From JBPEWY01 sp052032225 (lineage in GTDB: Bacteria; Bacteroidota; Bacteroidia; Flavobacteriales; Flavobacteriaceae), in assembly GCA_052032225.1 (NCBI GenBank), contig JBPEWY010000005.1, forward strand, positions 1 to 64,000: a stretch of 64,000 nucleotides of DNA, given 5' to 3'. Numbering within the stretch: the stretch's first letter is position 1; every line of letters starts with the position of its first letter. Below the pieces are notes generated by a model. The model made no database searches. It worked only from the letters and a program-made list of their open reading frames with translations, and was not told the DNA's origin. Of this stretch, positions 1 to 9,532 are shown piece by piece. The position numbers and the translations under genes were made by a program.

Positions 1-136
1 GAGGGGTGGCTTTTTTATAGAGAACTATATTTTAATACATTTACATAGCTATTAATCAATTAAGTACTAAGGCTAAGATGTAACTAAAAAGCCTAATGTT
101 GCTAACCCGTTTTAGTAACAGGTTTACTTAAGAATC

Positions 137-168
137 AAAAAGGTGCGTTTTAAAACGCACCTTTTTTT
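137..168 (+). terminator. Rho-independent terminator of the gene left of the window
   Basis: A perfect palindrome (AGGTGCGTTTT facing AAAACGCACCT, 141-162) is preceded by A's and followed by a run of T's. It must end a plus-strand transcript entering from the left, because no gene lies in the first 240 bases. Positions 1-136 hold no reading frame I can support. Confidence 0.85.
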
Positions 169-213
169 GTAAAGTAAATTCTAATTGTAATACGTAGTGC
201 CAATAAACTTTAA

Positions 214-221
214 TACTTTTG
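214..221 (+). promoter_or_regulatory. Promoter -7 box for the purM-like gene
   Basis: TACTTTTG matches the Bacteroidota -7 consensus TAnnTTTG. It lies 19 nt before the ATG at 241, predicting a short 5' leader. A TTG at 185-187 is a possible -33 element, with spacing a little long. Confidence 0.6.
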
Positions 222-240
222 CATTACAATTTTCTAAGTC

Positions 241-1416
241 ATGTCTCAATCCAGTAAAAGATACCAACAACGTGGGGTATCGGCCACCAAAGAAGATGTT
301 CATAATGCTATAAAAAACCTAGACAAAGGCCTTTTTCCAAAAGCATTTTGTAAAGTAATACCGGATTACTTAACCAATAGTAAAGAGCATTGTGTAGTTA
401 TGCATGCAGATGGTGCCGGCACAAAAAGCTCTTTGGCGTATATGTATTGGAAAGAAACCGGAGATTTATCGGTTTGGAAAGGTATTGCGCAAGATGCATT
501 AGTGATGAATTTAGACGATTTACTTTGTGTAGGTGTAACCAGCAATATTTTATTATCATCTACTATCGGCCGAAATAAAAACTTAATTCCCGGCGAAGTA
601 ATATCGGCCATAATAAATGGCACGCAAGAGCTAATAGAAGAACTTGCACAACAAGGCGTAATTATTCATGCTACCGGAGGTGAGACAGCCGATGTGGGTG
701 ATTTGGTTAGAACCATAATTGTAGACTCTACAGTTACTGCCAGAATTAAAAGAGAGCACATAATAGACAATGCCAATATACAGGCAGGAGATGTTATTAT
801 TGGGTTGGCTTCTTTTGGTAAAGCAACCTATGAGACGGAGTATAATGGAGGCATGGGCAGTAATGGTTTAACATCGGCAAGGCATGATGTTTTTAATAAA
901 TATTTGGCTGAAAAATACCCTGAAAGTTTTGATCCGAATGTGCCGGAAAATTTGGTGTATTCAGGAGCTGTAAAACTTACAGATACCGTTAAAGATGTGC
1001 CTTTAGATGCCGGGAAACTTGTGCTTTCTCCTACCAGAACATATGCGCCTGTAATTAAAAAGGTATTAGATGAGTGCTCTAGAAAAAATATTCACGGGAT
1101 GGTGCATTGTAGTGGTGGGGCACAAACAAAGGTGTTACATTTTATAGACAATCTTCATGTAATTAAAGATAATTTATTTAAGGTGCCGCCTCTGTTTAAA
1201 TTAATACAAGAACAGTCAGGTACAGACTGGAAAGAAATGTACCAGGTATTTAATTGCGGGCACAGAATGGAGCTTTATGTGCCGGAAAATATATCAGAAG
1301 AAATTATAGCAATTTCAGAATCATTTAATATTCCGGCTCAAATTGTTGGTAGAGTAGAAGCCTCACAAACAAAAAAATTAACTATAAAGAGCGAATACGG
1401 TACTTTTGAATATTAG
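241..1416 (+). CDS. purM: Phosphoribosylformylglycinamidine cyclo-ligase (AIR synthase, PurM-like)
   Basis: Probable AIR synthase, which closes the imidazole ring of formylglycinamidine ribonucleotide using ATP in purine synthesis, in the cytoplasm. The PurM fold shows in the nucleotide-binding stretch HADGAGTKSS (about residues 55-64), in the following QDALVMNLDDLLCVG helix region (about 83-97), and in the glycine-rich ATGGETADVGD segment near residue 145. At 391 residues it is longer than the usual 345 or so; this is the divergent form I remember from Bacteroidota. It has its own promoter and sits just ahead of prfA, not in a pur operon. The main alternative is a PurM-related protein of other function, because the sequence is distant from the enterobacterial enzyme. 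Confidence 0.82.
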   Translation: MSQSSKRYQQRGVSATKEDVHNAIKNLDKGLFPKAFCKVIPDYLTNSKEHCVVMHADGAGTKSSLAYMYWKETGDLSVWKGIAQDALVMNLDDLLCVGVTSNILLSSTIGRNKNLIPGEVISAIINGTQELIEELAQQGVIIHATGGETADVGDLVRTIIVDSTVTARIKREHIIDNANIQAGDVIIGLASFGKATYETEYNGGMGSNGLTSARHDVFNKYLAEKYPESFDPNVPENLVYSGAVKLTDTVKDVPLDAGKLVLSPTRTYAPVIKKVLDECSRKNIHGMVHCSGGAQTKVLHFIDNLHVIKDNLFKVPPLFKLIQEQSGTDWKEMYQVFNCGHRMELYVPENISEEIIAISESFNIPAQIVGRVEASQTKKLTIKSEYGTFEY

Positions 1417-1429
1417 AACAAGAATATTG

Positions 1430-1437
1430 TAAATTTG
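1430..1437 (+). promoter_or_regulatory. Promoter -7 box for prfA
   Basis: TAAATTTG lies 22 nt before the ATG at 1460. It leaves room for a start site near 1441, so the in-frame GTG at 1454 is close to the 5' end and the ATG at 1460 is the better start. Confidence 0.55.
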
Positions 1438-1459
1438 CAGGTAAATAGATTTTGTGCAG

Positions 1460-2536
1460 ATGATAGATAAGTTAAACATAGTAAAGCAGCGTTTTGATGA
1501 AATATCTGATCTGATAATACAACCGGATGTAATTGCAGATCAGAAAAGATATATTCAGCTTAATAAGGAATATAAAGACCTCAAAGAGATTGTAGATAAA
1601 AGAGAAGAGTATAAAACACTTTTAGATAATATTGCAGAAGCCGAAGAGATTATAGAAGATGGGAGTGATGAAGAAATGGTAGAAATGGCAAAAATGCAAT
1701 TAGAAGAAGCTAAAGAAAAACTTCCTGCATTAGAAGAAGAAATTAAGTTTTTACTTATTCCTAAAGATCCTGAAGATGCAAAAAATGTGGTGATGGAAAT
1801 TAGAGCTGGAACAGGAGGGGATGAAGCAAGTATTTTTGCCGGTGATCTCTTTAGAATGTATAGCAAATATTGTGAGAAGAAAGGCTGGAAAACTTCTGTA
1901 GTTTCGTTTAACGAAGGAACTTCAGGAGGATATAAAGAGATTATTTTTGAAGTTTCTGGAGAAGATGTTTATGGAACTTTAAAATTTGAAGCCGGGGTTC
2001 ACAGGGTACAACGTGTACCACAAACCGAAACGCAAGGTAGAGTTCATACCTCTGCAGCAACTGTTATAGTGTTACCTGAAGCCGAAGAGTTTGATATTGA
2101 GTTAGATATGTCTGAGGTTCGTATTGAGCGAACCACATCTACCGGTCCGGGAGGTCAATCTGTAAACACAACCTACTCGGCTATTAAACTACATCACGAA
2201 CCAACAGGATTAATAGTAAGCTGTCAAGACGAGAAATCGCAACATAAAAACCTTGAGAAAGCACTTAAGGTATTACGCTCTAGACTCTATGAGATGGAGC
2301 TTGCTAAAAAGCAGGCAGAAGATGCTGCCAGACGCAAAAGCATGGTAAGTAGCGGAGACCGTAGTGCTAAAATTAGAACGTATAACTATCCGCAAAGTAG
2401 GGTTACAGATCACAGAATTAACTTAACGCTTTATGATTTAGATAATATAATTGATGGCGATTTAGATAAGTTAATAGAAGAGCTTAAGTTGGCCGAAAAT
2501 ACAGAGAAGCTAAAAGAAGCAAATGAAATTATATAA
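1460..2536 (+). CDS. prfA: Peptide chain release factor 1
   Basis: Releases the finished protein from the ribosome at UAA and UAG. The catalytic GGQ tripeptide is at residues 231-233 (numbered from the ATG at 1460), and the codon-reading PxT motif reads PQT at 187-189, which marks RF1 rather than RF2. The acidic coiled N-terminal domain (about 1-100) is present. Length (358 residues) is normal. The open frame begins at a GTG (1454), but the ATG two codons later gives [12 protein letters not shown], the start I expect for the family. A strong terminator follows, so it is probably transcribed alone from the promoter at 1430. Confidence 0.96.
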   Translation: MIDKLNIVKQRFDEISDLIIQPDVIADQKRYIQLNKEYKDLKEIVDKREEYKTLLDNIAEAEEIIEDGSDEEMVEMAKMQLEEAKEKLPALEEEIKFLLIPKDPEDAKNVVMEIRAGTGGDEASIFAGDLFRMYSKYCEKKGWKTSVVSFNEGTSGGYKEIIFEVSGEDVYGTLKFEAGVHRVQRVPQTETQGRVHTSAATVIVLPEAEEFDIELDMSEVRIERTTSTGPGGQSVNTTYSAIKLHHEPTGLIVSCQDEKSQHKNLEKALKVLRSRLYEMELAKKQAEDAARRKSMVSSGDRSAKIRTYNYPQSRVTDHRINLTLYDLDNIIDGDLDKLIEELKLAENTEKLKEANEII

Positions 2537-2560
2537 CAACTAACAATATATTTTAGTAAA

Positions 2561-2597
2561 AATGTCATGCTCAACTTTGAGTATGACATTTTTTTTA
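2561..2597 (+). terminator. Terminator after prfA
   Basis: AATGTCATGCTCAA pairs with TTGAGTATGACATT (one G-T pair) around a very tight loop, followed by eight T's. It separates prfA from pyrF. Confidence 0.88.
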
Positions 2598-2607
2598 GGT
2601 AAACGCA

Positions 2608-3438
2608 ATGACAACACAACAACTCATTACGCAAATTCATAAAAAACAGTCTTTTTTATGTGTTGGGTTAGATACAGATATAACTAAAATACCGACACAT
2701 TTATTAAATGAAGACGATCCTATTTTTGAGTTTAACAAAGCTATTATAGAGGCAACCCAAGAATTTGTAATAGCCTATAAACCCAATATTGCTTTTTATG
2801 AGGCACACGGGGTTTCTGGGTGGCAATCTCTTAAAAAAACCATTGATTATATAAACACTAAATATCCTGAAGTTTTTACCATTGCCGATGCTAAAAGAGG
2901 CGATATTGGTAATACGGCAAGTATGTATGCAAAGGCCTTTTTTACCGATATGAATTTTGATGCCGTTACAGTGGCGCCATACATGGGGAAAGATTCTGTA
3001 GAGCCTTTTTTAAGCTTTAATAATAAGCACACTATTTTATTAGCTTTAACTTCTAATCCTGGTGCATTTGATTTTCAGACGATGCAACTTACAGGAGGAG
3101 AGCCACTATTTAAAAAAGTAATAAACACCTCTAAAACGTGGCAAAATAGTAAGCAATTAATGTATGTAGTTGGTGCTACTAAAGCTACTTACTTACAAGA
3201 AATTAGAGAGCTTTTACCCGAAAGCTTTTTATTAGTGCCCGGAGTTGGCTCTCAAGGTGGTAGTTTAGATGAGGTTTGTAAATACGGTTTAGCTCCTAAT
3301 GTAGGCTTAATAGTTAACTCGTCTAGGGGTATAATTTATGCTTCAAATAAAGAAGACTTTGCACAAGCAGCTACAGAAGCTGCTAAATCATTACAGCAGC
3401 AAATGGCAAAGCAGCTAAAAAAGTTTAACCTTGGTTAA
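2608..3438 (+). CDS. pyrF: Orotidine 5'-phosphate decarboxylase
   Basis: Converts OMP to UMP, the last step of UMP synthesis. The catalytic signature [10 protein letters not shown] starts at residue 94, with Lys96 and Asp99 as the expected catalytic pair. The phosphate-binding end of the barrel is visible as VPGVGSQGG (about residues 212-220). At 276 residues it belongs to the longer group 2 (PyrF2-type) enzymes. The stop codon overlaps the next ATG by one base (TAATG), so pyrF is translationally coupled to the binding-protein gene behind it. pyrD lies 45 kb away in the same window. Confidence 0.95.
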   Translation: MTTQQLITQIHKKQSFLCVGLDTDITKIPTHLLNEDDPIFEFNKAIIEATQEFVIAYKPNIAFYEAHGVSGWQSLKKTIDYINTKYPEVFTIADAKRGDIGNTASMYAKAFFTDMNFDAVTVAPYMGKDSVEPFLSFNNKHTILLALTSNPGAFDFQTMQLTGGEPLFKKVINTSKTWQNSKQLMYVVGATKATYLQEIRELLPESFLLVPGVGSQGGSLDEVCKYGLAPNVGLIVNSSRGIIYASNKEDFAQAATEAAKSLQQQMAKQLKKFNLG

Positions 3439-4238
3439 TGAATACTACAATTACTATAACCGATCAACTTAATCGTACACTTTCATTATCTAAAAAGCCT
3501 ACCAGAATAATATCTTTAGTTCCCTCTCTTACAGAGTTAATTTGCTATTTAGGATTAGAAAGCAAATTAGTTGGAATTACTAAGTTTTGTGTACATCCTA
3601 AGCATTTAAAAAGTCAAAAAAATATCGTTGGAGGTACAAAAAATGCATCTATTTCTAAAATTAAAGCACTTAATCCTGATTTAATTTTATGTAACAAAGA
3701 AGAGAATACTTTAGAGTTGGTACAAAAACTACAAGAGGTTGCACCGATACACGTGTCTGATATTTATAATATAAATGATACCGTATTATTAATAAGCCAA
3801 TATGGCAAACTGTTAGACTGCGAGACAAAGGCAAAAGCATTAGCTAGTAAACTTATTAATAAAACAGAAGAATTTAAGGAGTTTGCAAATCAACAAAAAT
3901 GTCTTTCTGTTGCATATTTTATATGGTATAACCCACTTATGGTTGCTGCAAACAATACATTTATAAATTATATGTTGCATGTAAACAATTTTAAAAATTG
4001 CTTTCAAGATTTACAGAGGTATCCTACGGTTACACCAGAAATCATAAAACAAGCTAACCCCGAAGTTATTATGCTTTCTTCAGAGCCGTATCCGTTTAAA
4101 AATAAGCATATTAAAATTTTTCAAGAAATGATACCACAAGCTAAAATTTTATTGGTAGATGGCGAGTATTTTAGCTGGTACGGATCACGCTTGTTAACTG
4201 CTTTCAAATATTTTAAAACATTACGAGAAAGTATATAA
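3438..4238 (+). CDS. Helical-backbone metal receptor, cobalamin/siderophore-binding type, without signal peptide
   Basis: Resembles the periplasmic binding component of vitamin B12 or iron-siderophore ABC importers (Peripla_BP_2, TroA-like fold). Visible are the N-terminal RIISLVPSLTELICYLG segment, the LVGITKFC loop, and the NPDLILCNKEEN strand-helix, all in family order. The protein (266 residues) starts straight into the domain and shows no signal peptide or lipobox, so as it stands it should be cytoplasmic. No ABC permease or ATPase is adjacent. It overlaps pyrF by one base and is followed by a terminator. It may be a stand-alone ligand-binding protein. The family call is good; the ligand and location are unknown. 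Confidence 0.72.
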   Translation: MNTTITITDQLNRTLSLSKKPTRIISLVPSLTELICYLGLESKLVGITKFCVHPKHLKSQKNIVGGTKNASISKIKALNPDLILCNKEENTLELVQKLQEVAPIHVSDIYNINDTVLLISQYGKLLDCETKAKALASKLINKTEEFKEFANQQKCLSVAYFIWYNPLMVAANNTFINYMLHVNNFKNCFQDLQRYPTVTPEIIKQANPEVIMLSSEPYPFKNKHIKIFQEMIPQAKILLVDGEYFSWYGSRLLTAFKYFKTLRESI

Positions 4239-4240
4239 AG

Positions 4241-4267
4241 AAAACCGATGCTTGTAACATCGGTTTT
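4241..4267 (+). terminator. Terminator after the pyrF operon
   Basis: AAAACCGATG and CATCGGTTTT form a perfect ten-base stem around a seven-base loop immediately after the stop codon at 4238. The 217-base gap to the next gene holds nothing else I can name. Confidence 0.8.
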
Positions 4268-4455
4268 CATTAGCTAACTCAAAATAATTGTTTTAGTGGA
4301 CTGCCATTAAGGCGTTGCAAATTACAAGCAATTATTTTTCTTTTTTGTTAAATTAATATTAGAATATTATTAAAATAACGCTAAAACTTTAACGCTGATT
4401 TACAATTAGTTAACGAATTAAATCTTAAATTTAGTATGTATATAGGGCTTAAAAA

Positions 4456-4968
4456 ATGAAAAAAATTATACTTTGTTTCTTCTTTTTAATTGGTCAATCA
4501 ATTGTAGGTCAGAATTCTTCTTCATGCACAACTAAATTTCATGATGATTTTGATTTCTGGGTAGGCAACTGGAATGTTGTAAAACCAGACGGTACTTTGG
4601 CGGGTACTAACACAATTTCTAAAATCCAGGATGGTTGTATAATTAAAGAAAATTATAAAAGTGCAGCAGGCAATTATACTGGTACGAGTTATAATTTTTA
4701 TAATCTACAAACAAAACAATGGGAACAAATTTGGATAGACAATCAAGGACAATCATTACATTTAAAAGGAAATAGAGAAGGTAATAAAATGATTTTAATG
4801 AGTGATGAAATTGCCAATAGCAATGGAGTTTTGTACGTTAATAAAATTACTTGGACTATTAATTTAAATAATACTGTAAGGCAACATTGGGAGGTATCTT
4901 CAGATACAAAAAAATGGACAACCGTTTTTGATGCTGTTTACATAAAACAGCCTCTAAAATCTAATTAA
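4456..4968 (+). CDS. Exported DUF1579-like protein of unknown function
   Basis: A 170-residue protein with a clear signal peptide (MKKIILCFFFLIGQSIVGQ). The mature part begins near a FDFWVGNWNVV motif and alternates short beta strands with aromatic residues (WEQIWIDNQGQ, KITWTINLNN). This is the look of DUF1579-type lipocalin-like barrels, which often carry an FWxGxW motif near the N-terminus. The function is unknown and it is probably periplasmic. It lies two bases upstream of the PqqB-like lipoprotein gene, so the two are likely co-transcribed. Confidence 0.6.
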   Translation: MKKIILCFFFLIGQSIVGQNSSSCTTKFHDDFDFWVGNWNVVKPDGTLAGTNTISKIQDGCIIKENYKSAAGNYTGTSYNFYNLQTKQWEQIWIDNQGQSLHLKGNREGNKMILMSDEIANSNGVLYVNKITWTINLNNTVRQHWEVSSDTKKWTTVFDAVYIKQPLKSN

Positions 4969-4970
4969 TT

Positions 4971-5921
4971 ATGAGGTATATATGTTATGGCTGTTTGCTT
5001 ATAGTTTTAGGCTTACTGCTTGGGTGTTCTTTTTCTAAACCAAAAAATAAAACAACACAAAATTCTAATCAGTTTTTAGTGGTTTTAGGAACTATACAAG
5101 ATGCAGGCTACCCGCATATAGGGTATCCAGAAGAGTTTGAGGAAGCTAAAAAAGCATCTTATTCAAAAAAAATGGTTTCTTGTTTAGGCCTTGTAGATAA
5201 ACAAGAAAATAAAACGTGGATGTTTGATGCCACCCCAGATTTTCCGGAACAACTTAACCACCTTATAACTAACTATGGTGTTACTAAAAACATGTTAGAT
5301 GGTGTTTTTTTAACCCATGCTCATATAGGGCATTATACAGGTTTAATGTACTTGGGTAGAGAAGCAATTAATGCCAAGAATGTTAAAGTTTATGCAATGC
5401 CCAGAATGAAAACCTTTTTAGAAAATAATGGTCCGTGGAGTCAGTTAGTACAGCTTAAAAATATTTCGTTGCAAACACTACAAGACAATAAAGCAGTTAA
5501 GTTGTCTGAAAGCTTAAGTGTTACGCCAATTAAAGTTCCGCATAGAGATGAGTTTTCAGAAACTGTAGGATATAAAATTGAAGGAAAAAACAAATCAGCA
5601 TTATTTATTCCGGATATAGACAAATGGCATTTATGGGATAAAGATTTATTAACCGAACTAAGAGGTGTAGATTATGCGTTTATAGATGCCACTTTTTTTA
5701 AAGATGGCGAGGTTAGTAGGCCTATGAGCCAAATACCACATCCGTTTATACAAGAAACGGTTGAGCTATTTAAAAACCAACCTAAGTCAGTAAAGCAAAA
5801 AGTAATTTTCATTCATTTTAATCATTCAAATCCTGCAATTCAAAAAAATAATCCTTCTAGAATAGCATTAGAAAAACAAGGATTTAATTTTGCAGAGACC
5901 GGAGATGTTTATTCGCTTTAA
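4971..5921 (+). CDS. PqqB-like metallo-beta-lactamase-fold lipoprotein
   Basis: The protein begins with a lipoprotein signal (LLLGC, Cys19) and carries a metal-binding THAHIGHYTG motif (His116, His118, His121). Further metal ligands are plausible at PHRDEF and FIDATFF. The early TIQDAGYPHIGYP segment recalls PqqB and the related phosphodiesterase-like hydrolases. A PQQ biosynthesis role is unlikely because no other pqq gene is near and the protein is exported as a lipoprotein; a periplasmic hydrolase of unknown substrate is the better reading. It ends 80 bases before the mutase gene. Confidence 0.72.
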   Translation: MRYICYGCLLIVLGLLLGCSFSKPKNKTTQNSNQFLVVLGTIQDAGYPHIGYPEEFEEAKKASYSKKMVSCLGLVDKQENKTWMFDATPDFPEQLNHLITNYGVTKNMLDGVFLTHAHIGHYTGLMYLGREAINAKNVKVYAMPRMKTFLENNGPWSQLVQLKNISLQTLQDNKAVKLSESLSVTPIKVPHRDEFSETVGYKIEGKNKSALFIPDIDKWHLWDKDLLTELRGVDYAFIDATFFKDGEVSRPMSQIPHPFIQETVELFKNQPKSVKQKVIFIHFNHSNPAIQKNNPSRIALEKQGFNFAETGDVYSL

Positions 5922-5947
5922 ACAAATTACTTACCGTTTTTAGAGTA

Positions 5948-5994
5948 TAGCTATTTCATTGCATATTTCGTAAATTGCGGGCCCTAAATAGCTA
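5948..5994. repeat. Inverted repeat in front of the fused mutase gene
   Basis: A perfect nine-base inverted repeat, TAGCTATTT (5948-5956) facing AAATAGCTA (5986-5994), with a 29-base spacer. It ends nine bases before the ATG at 6004. It could be an operator around the promoter or a leader hairpin; no exact TAnnTTTG box was found in the gap. Confidence 0.5.
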
Positions 5995-6003
5995 ACAAAA
6001 CAA

Positions 6004-9000
6004 ATGAAACAAGTAAAACCGTATCAGCCCAAGAATAAAGTTAGAGTAGTTACAGCAGCATCATTGTTTGATGGCCATGATGCAGCAATCAATATTATGC
6101 GCCGAATTATACAAGCAACCGGCGTAGAGGTAATTCACCTTGGGCACGACCGTAGTGTAGAAGAAGTAGTAAATACAGCTATACAAGAAGATGCCAATGC
6201 AATAGCTATGACGTCTTACCAAGGAGGTCATAACGAGTATTTTAAATACATGTACGATTTGCTTCAAGAAAAAGGAGCAGGTCATATAAAGATTTTTGGA
6301 GGTGGCGGAGGAGTTATCCTTCCGGAAGAAATTAAAGAACTACATGAATATGGTATAACCCGAATTTACTCACCTGATGATGGTAGAGAAATGGGGCTGC
6401 AAGGAATGATTAACGATCTTGTAGAAAAATCAGATTTTCCTATTGGAAATCAATTAAACGGAGAAGATAAACTATTGCCTAAAAAAGATCCTAAAGCTAT
6501 TGCCAGATTAATATCGGCAGCAGAAAATTTTCCTGAAATAGCAAAAGATACCATAACAGCTATTAAAGAAAAAAATAAAGAAAAAACAATTCCTGTTTTA
6601 GGAATTACAGGAACTGGAGGTGCAGGGAAGAGTAGTTTGGTTGATGAAATAATTAGAAGATTTTTACTTGATTTTCCTGATAAAACCCTAGCAATTGTTT
6701 CTGTTGATCCTTCTAAACGCAAAACCGGTGGAGCTTTATTGGGAGATAGAATTAGAATGAATGCTGTAAACAACCCAAGAGTTTACATGCGCAGTTTGGC
6801 AACAAGACAAAGCAATTTAGCGCTTTCTAAACATGTTGCCGAAGCAATTGAAGTGTTAAAAGCAGCAGAATACGATTTAATTATATTAGAAACTTCAGGT
6901 ATTGGTCAGTCTGATACAGAAATTTTAGATCACTCAGATGTTTCACTATATGTAATGACGCCCGAATTTGGTGCTGCTACCCAGCTTGAAAAAATAGATA
7001 TGCTGGATTTTGCAGACTTAGTAGCTATTAATAAGTTTGATAAAAGAGGTGCGTTAGATGCTTTACGCGACGTTAAAAAACAATACCAACGCAATCATAA
7101 TTTATGGGATGCTAAGCCGGAAGATTTACCGGTGTTCGGTACTATAGCTTCTCAGTTTAATGATCCCGGAATGAATTCACTCTACAAAGCTATAATGGAT
7201 AAAATTGTAGAGAAAACGGGTGCTGCTTTAACCTCTACTTTTGAGATTACCGACGAGATGAGCGAAAAGGTATTTGTTATACCACCTGCAAGAACACGTT
7301 ACTTATCTGAAATTGCAGAAAATAATAGAGCATACGATAAGAAAGTAACAGAGCAGGTAGAAACGGCTCAGAAATTATACGGTATTTATAAAACAATAGA
7401 AACATTATCTGGTGTTGCACCAACACTCGAAAAATCCGGAATAGCAGTATCAAATACCGAAAATAACCAAGAGATAGTTAAGCTTTTATTAGCCGAATTT
7501 GATAGGGTTAAAATGGATTTAGACCCTTATAATTGGGAAGTTATTGTTGGTTGGGAACAAAAAGTAAATCGCTATAAAGAACCAATTTATAGCTTTACTG
7601 TTAGAGATAAAGAAGTTAAAGTACAAACTCATACTGAGTCTTTAGCACACACACAAATTCCTAAAGTTGCGCTGCCTAAGTTTAAGGCTTGGGGAGATAT
7701 TTTAAGATGGAATTTACAAGAAAATGTTCCGGGAGAATTCCCATATACAGCAGGATTATACCCGTTTAAACGTACACAAGAAGACCCAACAAGAATGTTT
7801 GCCGGAGAGGGTGGACCCGAGCGTACCAACAGACGTTTTCATTATGTAAGCTTGGGAATGCCTGCAAAAAGACTTTCTACAGCTTTTGATAGTGTTACAC
7901 TTTATGGAAACGATCCGGACAAAAGACCGGATATTTACGGAAAAATTGGTAATGCAGGAGTATCTATTTGTTGTTTAGACGATGCAAAAAAACTGTACTC
8001 CGGTTTTAACCTGGCAGACCCGATGACATCGGTAAGTATGACCATAAATGGACCGGCTCCCATGTTGTTAGGCTTCTTCATGAATGCAGCAATAGATCAG
8101 CAGTGTGAAATCTACATTAAAGAGAATGGCTTAGAAGAAGAGGTAGAAGCAAAAATCAACAAAATATACCAAGAGAAAGGAGTACCAAGACCAAAATATA
8201 ACGGCGAGCTACCCGAAGGAAACAATGGGTTGGGATTAATGCTTTTAGGTGTTACCGGAGATCAAGTTTTACCAAAAGATGTTTACGAGAATATTAAAGC
8301 AAAAACCTTATCGCAAGTTAGAGGTACTGTACAAGCCGATATTTTAAAAGAAGATCAGGCACAAAACACCTGTATTTTCTCAACAGAATTTGCATTGCGT
8401 TTAATGGGCGATGTACAGGAATATTTTATAGGCCATAATATTCGTAATTTCTACTCGGTTTCTATTTCCGGATACCACATAGCAGAAGCCGGAGCAAACC
8501 CTATAACCCAATTGGCATTTACTCTAGCTAATGGGTTTACTTATGTAGAATACTATCTCTCTAGAGGAATGGACATAAATAAATTTGGTCCAAACCTCTC
8601 GTTCTTCTTCTCAAATGGTATAGATCCGGAGTATGCTGTAATTGGTAGGGTAGCAAGAAGAATTTGGGCAAAAGCATTAAAACACAAATATGGTGCTAAC
8701 CCGAGAGCACAAATGCTAAAATACCATATACAAACTTCGGGTAGAAGCTTGCATGCTCAAGAGATAGATTTTAATGATATTAGAACAACTTTACAGGCGC
8801 TGTATGCTATTTATGATAACTGTAATTCGTTGCATACCAATGCATACGATGAGGCAATTACAACACCAACAGAAGAGTCTGTTAGGAGAGCAATGGCTAT
8901 ACAATTAATAATTAATAAAGAGCTTGGGTTGGCTAAAAATGAAAATCCATTACAAGGCTCGTTTATAATAGAAGAATTAACAGATTTGGTAGAAGAAGCT

Positions 9001-9420
9001 GTTTTAGCTGAATTTGATAGAATTACCGAGCGTGGAGGTGTGCTTGGTGCTATGGAAACCATGTACCAACGTAGTAAAATACAAGAAGAAAGTTTATACT
9101 ACGAAACGCTAAAACACAATGGTGATTTGCCAATAATTGGAGTTAATACTTTCTTGAGCTCTAAAGGTTCGCCAACTATAATTCCGGCAGAAGTTATTAG
9201 AGCTACAGAAGAAGAAAAGCAACAACAAATTTCAACACTGGAAAATCTACATAAAGCCAATGCTAAAGCTAGTGAAGAAGCATTGCAAAAGGTAAAGCAA
9301 GCTGCTATTAATAACAAAAATATGTTTGAGCAGATTATGGAAGCTACTAAAGTTTGCTCATTAGGTCAAATTACTAATGCGCTTTTTGAAGTTGGCGGAC
9401 AGTATAGAAGAAATATGTAG
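6004..9420 (+). CDS. icmF: Fused B12-dependent acyl-CoA mutase with built-in G-protein chaperone (IcmF family)
   Basis: A 1138-residue fusion in the order B12-binding domain (about 1-150), MeaB-like GTPase (about 180-480) and TIM-barrel mutase domain (about 540-1120). The B12 ligand site is DGHD (His25), the P-loop is GTGGAGKS at 203-210, and the mutase active-site SISGYH is at 820-825. IcmF enzymes interconvert isobutyryl-CoA and n-butyryl-CoA, and some accept related acyl-CoAs. Aligned by eye with methylmalonyl-CoA mutase, the two substrate-choosing positions are Tyr586 and Gln787. As I recall, methylmalonyl-CoA mutase has Tyr/Arg and isobutyryl-CoA mutase Phe/Gln, so this is a mixed pair. 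The gene stands alone, with an inverted repeat upstream and a terminator downstream. The architecture is certain; the substrate is not. Confidence 0.93.
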   Translation: MKQVKPYQPKNKVRVVTAASLFDGHDAAINIMRRIIQATGVEVIHLGHDRSVEEVVNTAIQEDANAIAMTSYQGGHNEYFKYMYDLLQEKGAGHIKIFGGGGGVILPEEIKELHEYGITRIYSPDDGREMGLQGMINDLVEKSDFPIGNQLNGEDKLLPKKDPKAIARLISAAENFPEIAKDTITAIKEKNKEKTIPVLGITGTGGAGKSSLVDEIIRRFLLDFPDKTLAIVSVDPSKRKTGGALLGDRIRMNAVNNPRVYMRSLATRQSNLALSKHVAEAIEVLKAAEYDLIILETSGIGQSDTEILDHSDVSLYVMTPEFGAATQLEKIDMLDFADLVAINKFDKRGALDALRDVKKQYQRNHNLWDAKPEDLPVFGTIASQFNDPGMNSLYKAIMDKIVEKTGAALTSTFEITDEMSEKVFVIPPARTRYLSEIAENNRAYDKKVTEQVETAQKLYGIYKTIETLSGVAPTLEKSGIAVSNTENNQEIVKLLLAEFDRVKMDLDPYNWEVIVGWEQKVNRYKEPIYSFTVRDKEVKVQTHTESLAHTQIPKVALPKFKAWGDILRWNLQENVPGEFPYTAGLYPFKRTQEDPTRMFAGEGGPERTNRRFHYVSLGMPAKRLSTAFDSVTLYGNDPDKRPDIYGKIGNAGVSICCLDDAKKLYSGFNLADPMTSVSMTINGPAPMLLGFFMNAAIDQQCEIYIKENGLEEEVEAKINKIYQEKGVPRPKYNGELPEGNNGLGLMLLGVTGDQVLPKDVYENIKAKTLSQVRGTVQADILKEDQAQNTCIFSTEFALRLMGDVQEYFIGHNIRNFYSVSISGYHIAEAGANPITQLAFTLANGFTYVEYYLSRGMDINKFGPNLSFFFSNGIDPEYAVIGRVARRIWAKALKHKYGANPRAQMLKYHIQTSGRSLHAQEIDFNDIRTTLQALYAIYDNCNSLHTNAYDEAITTPTEESVRRAMAIQLIINKELGLAKNENPLQGSFIIEELTDLVEEAVLAEFDRITERGGVLGAMETMYQRSKIQEESLYYETLKHNGDLPIIGVNTFLSSKGSPTIIPAEVIRATEEEKQQQISTLENLHKANAKASEEALQKVKQAAINNKNMFEQIMEATKVCSLGQITNALFEVGGQYRRNM

Positions 9421-9444
9421 TACTTAATAGCAACTTAGTCAAAT

Positions 9445-9471
9445 AAAAGCCTCCACATAGGAGGCTTTTTA
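9445..9471 (+). terminator. Terminator after icmF
   Basis: AAAAGCCTCC and GGAGGCTTTT form a perfect ten-base stem around ACATA, followed by T's. Confidence 0.9.
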
Positions 9472-9532
9472 TTTATTAGTAACTTTAAAAGTTATTATTG
9501 GCTTTTGGTGTAATTTTTGAGGTATAAAACGT

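Noticed and set aside
4971..5921. PQQ biosynthesis locus
   Set aside because: The PqqB-like protein is an exported lipoprotein and no other pqq gene is near.
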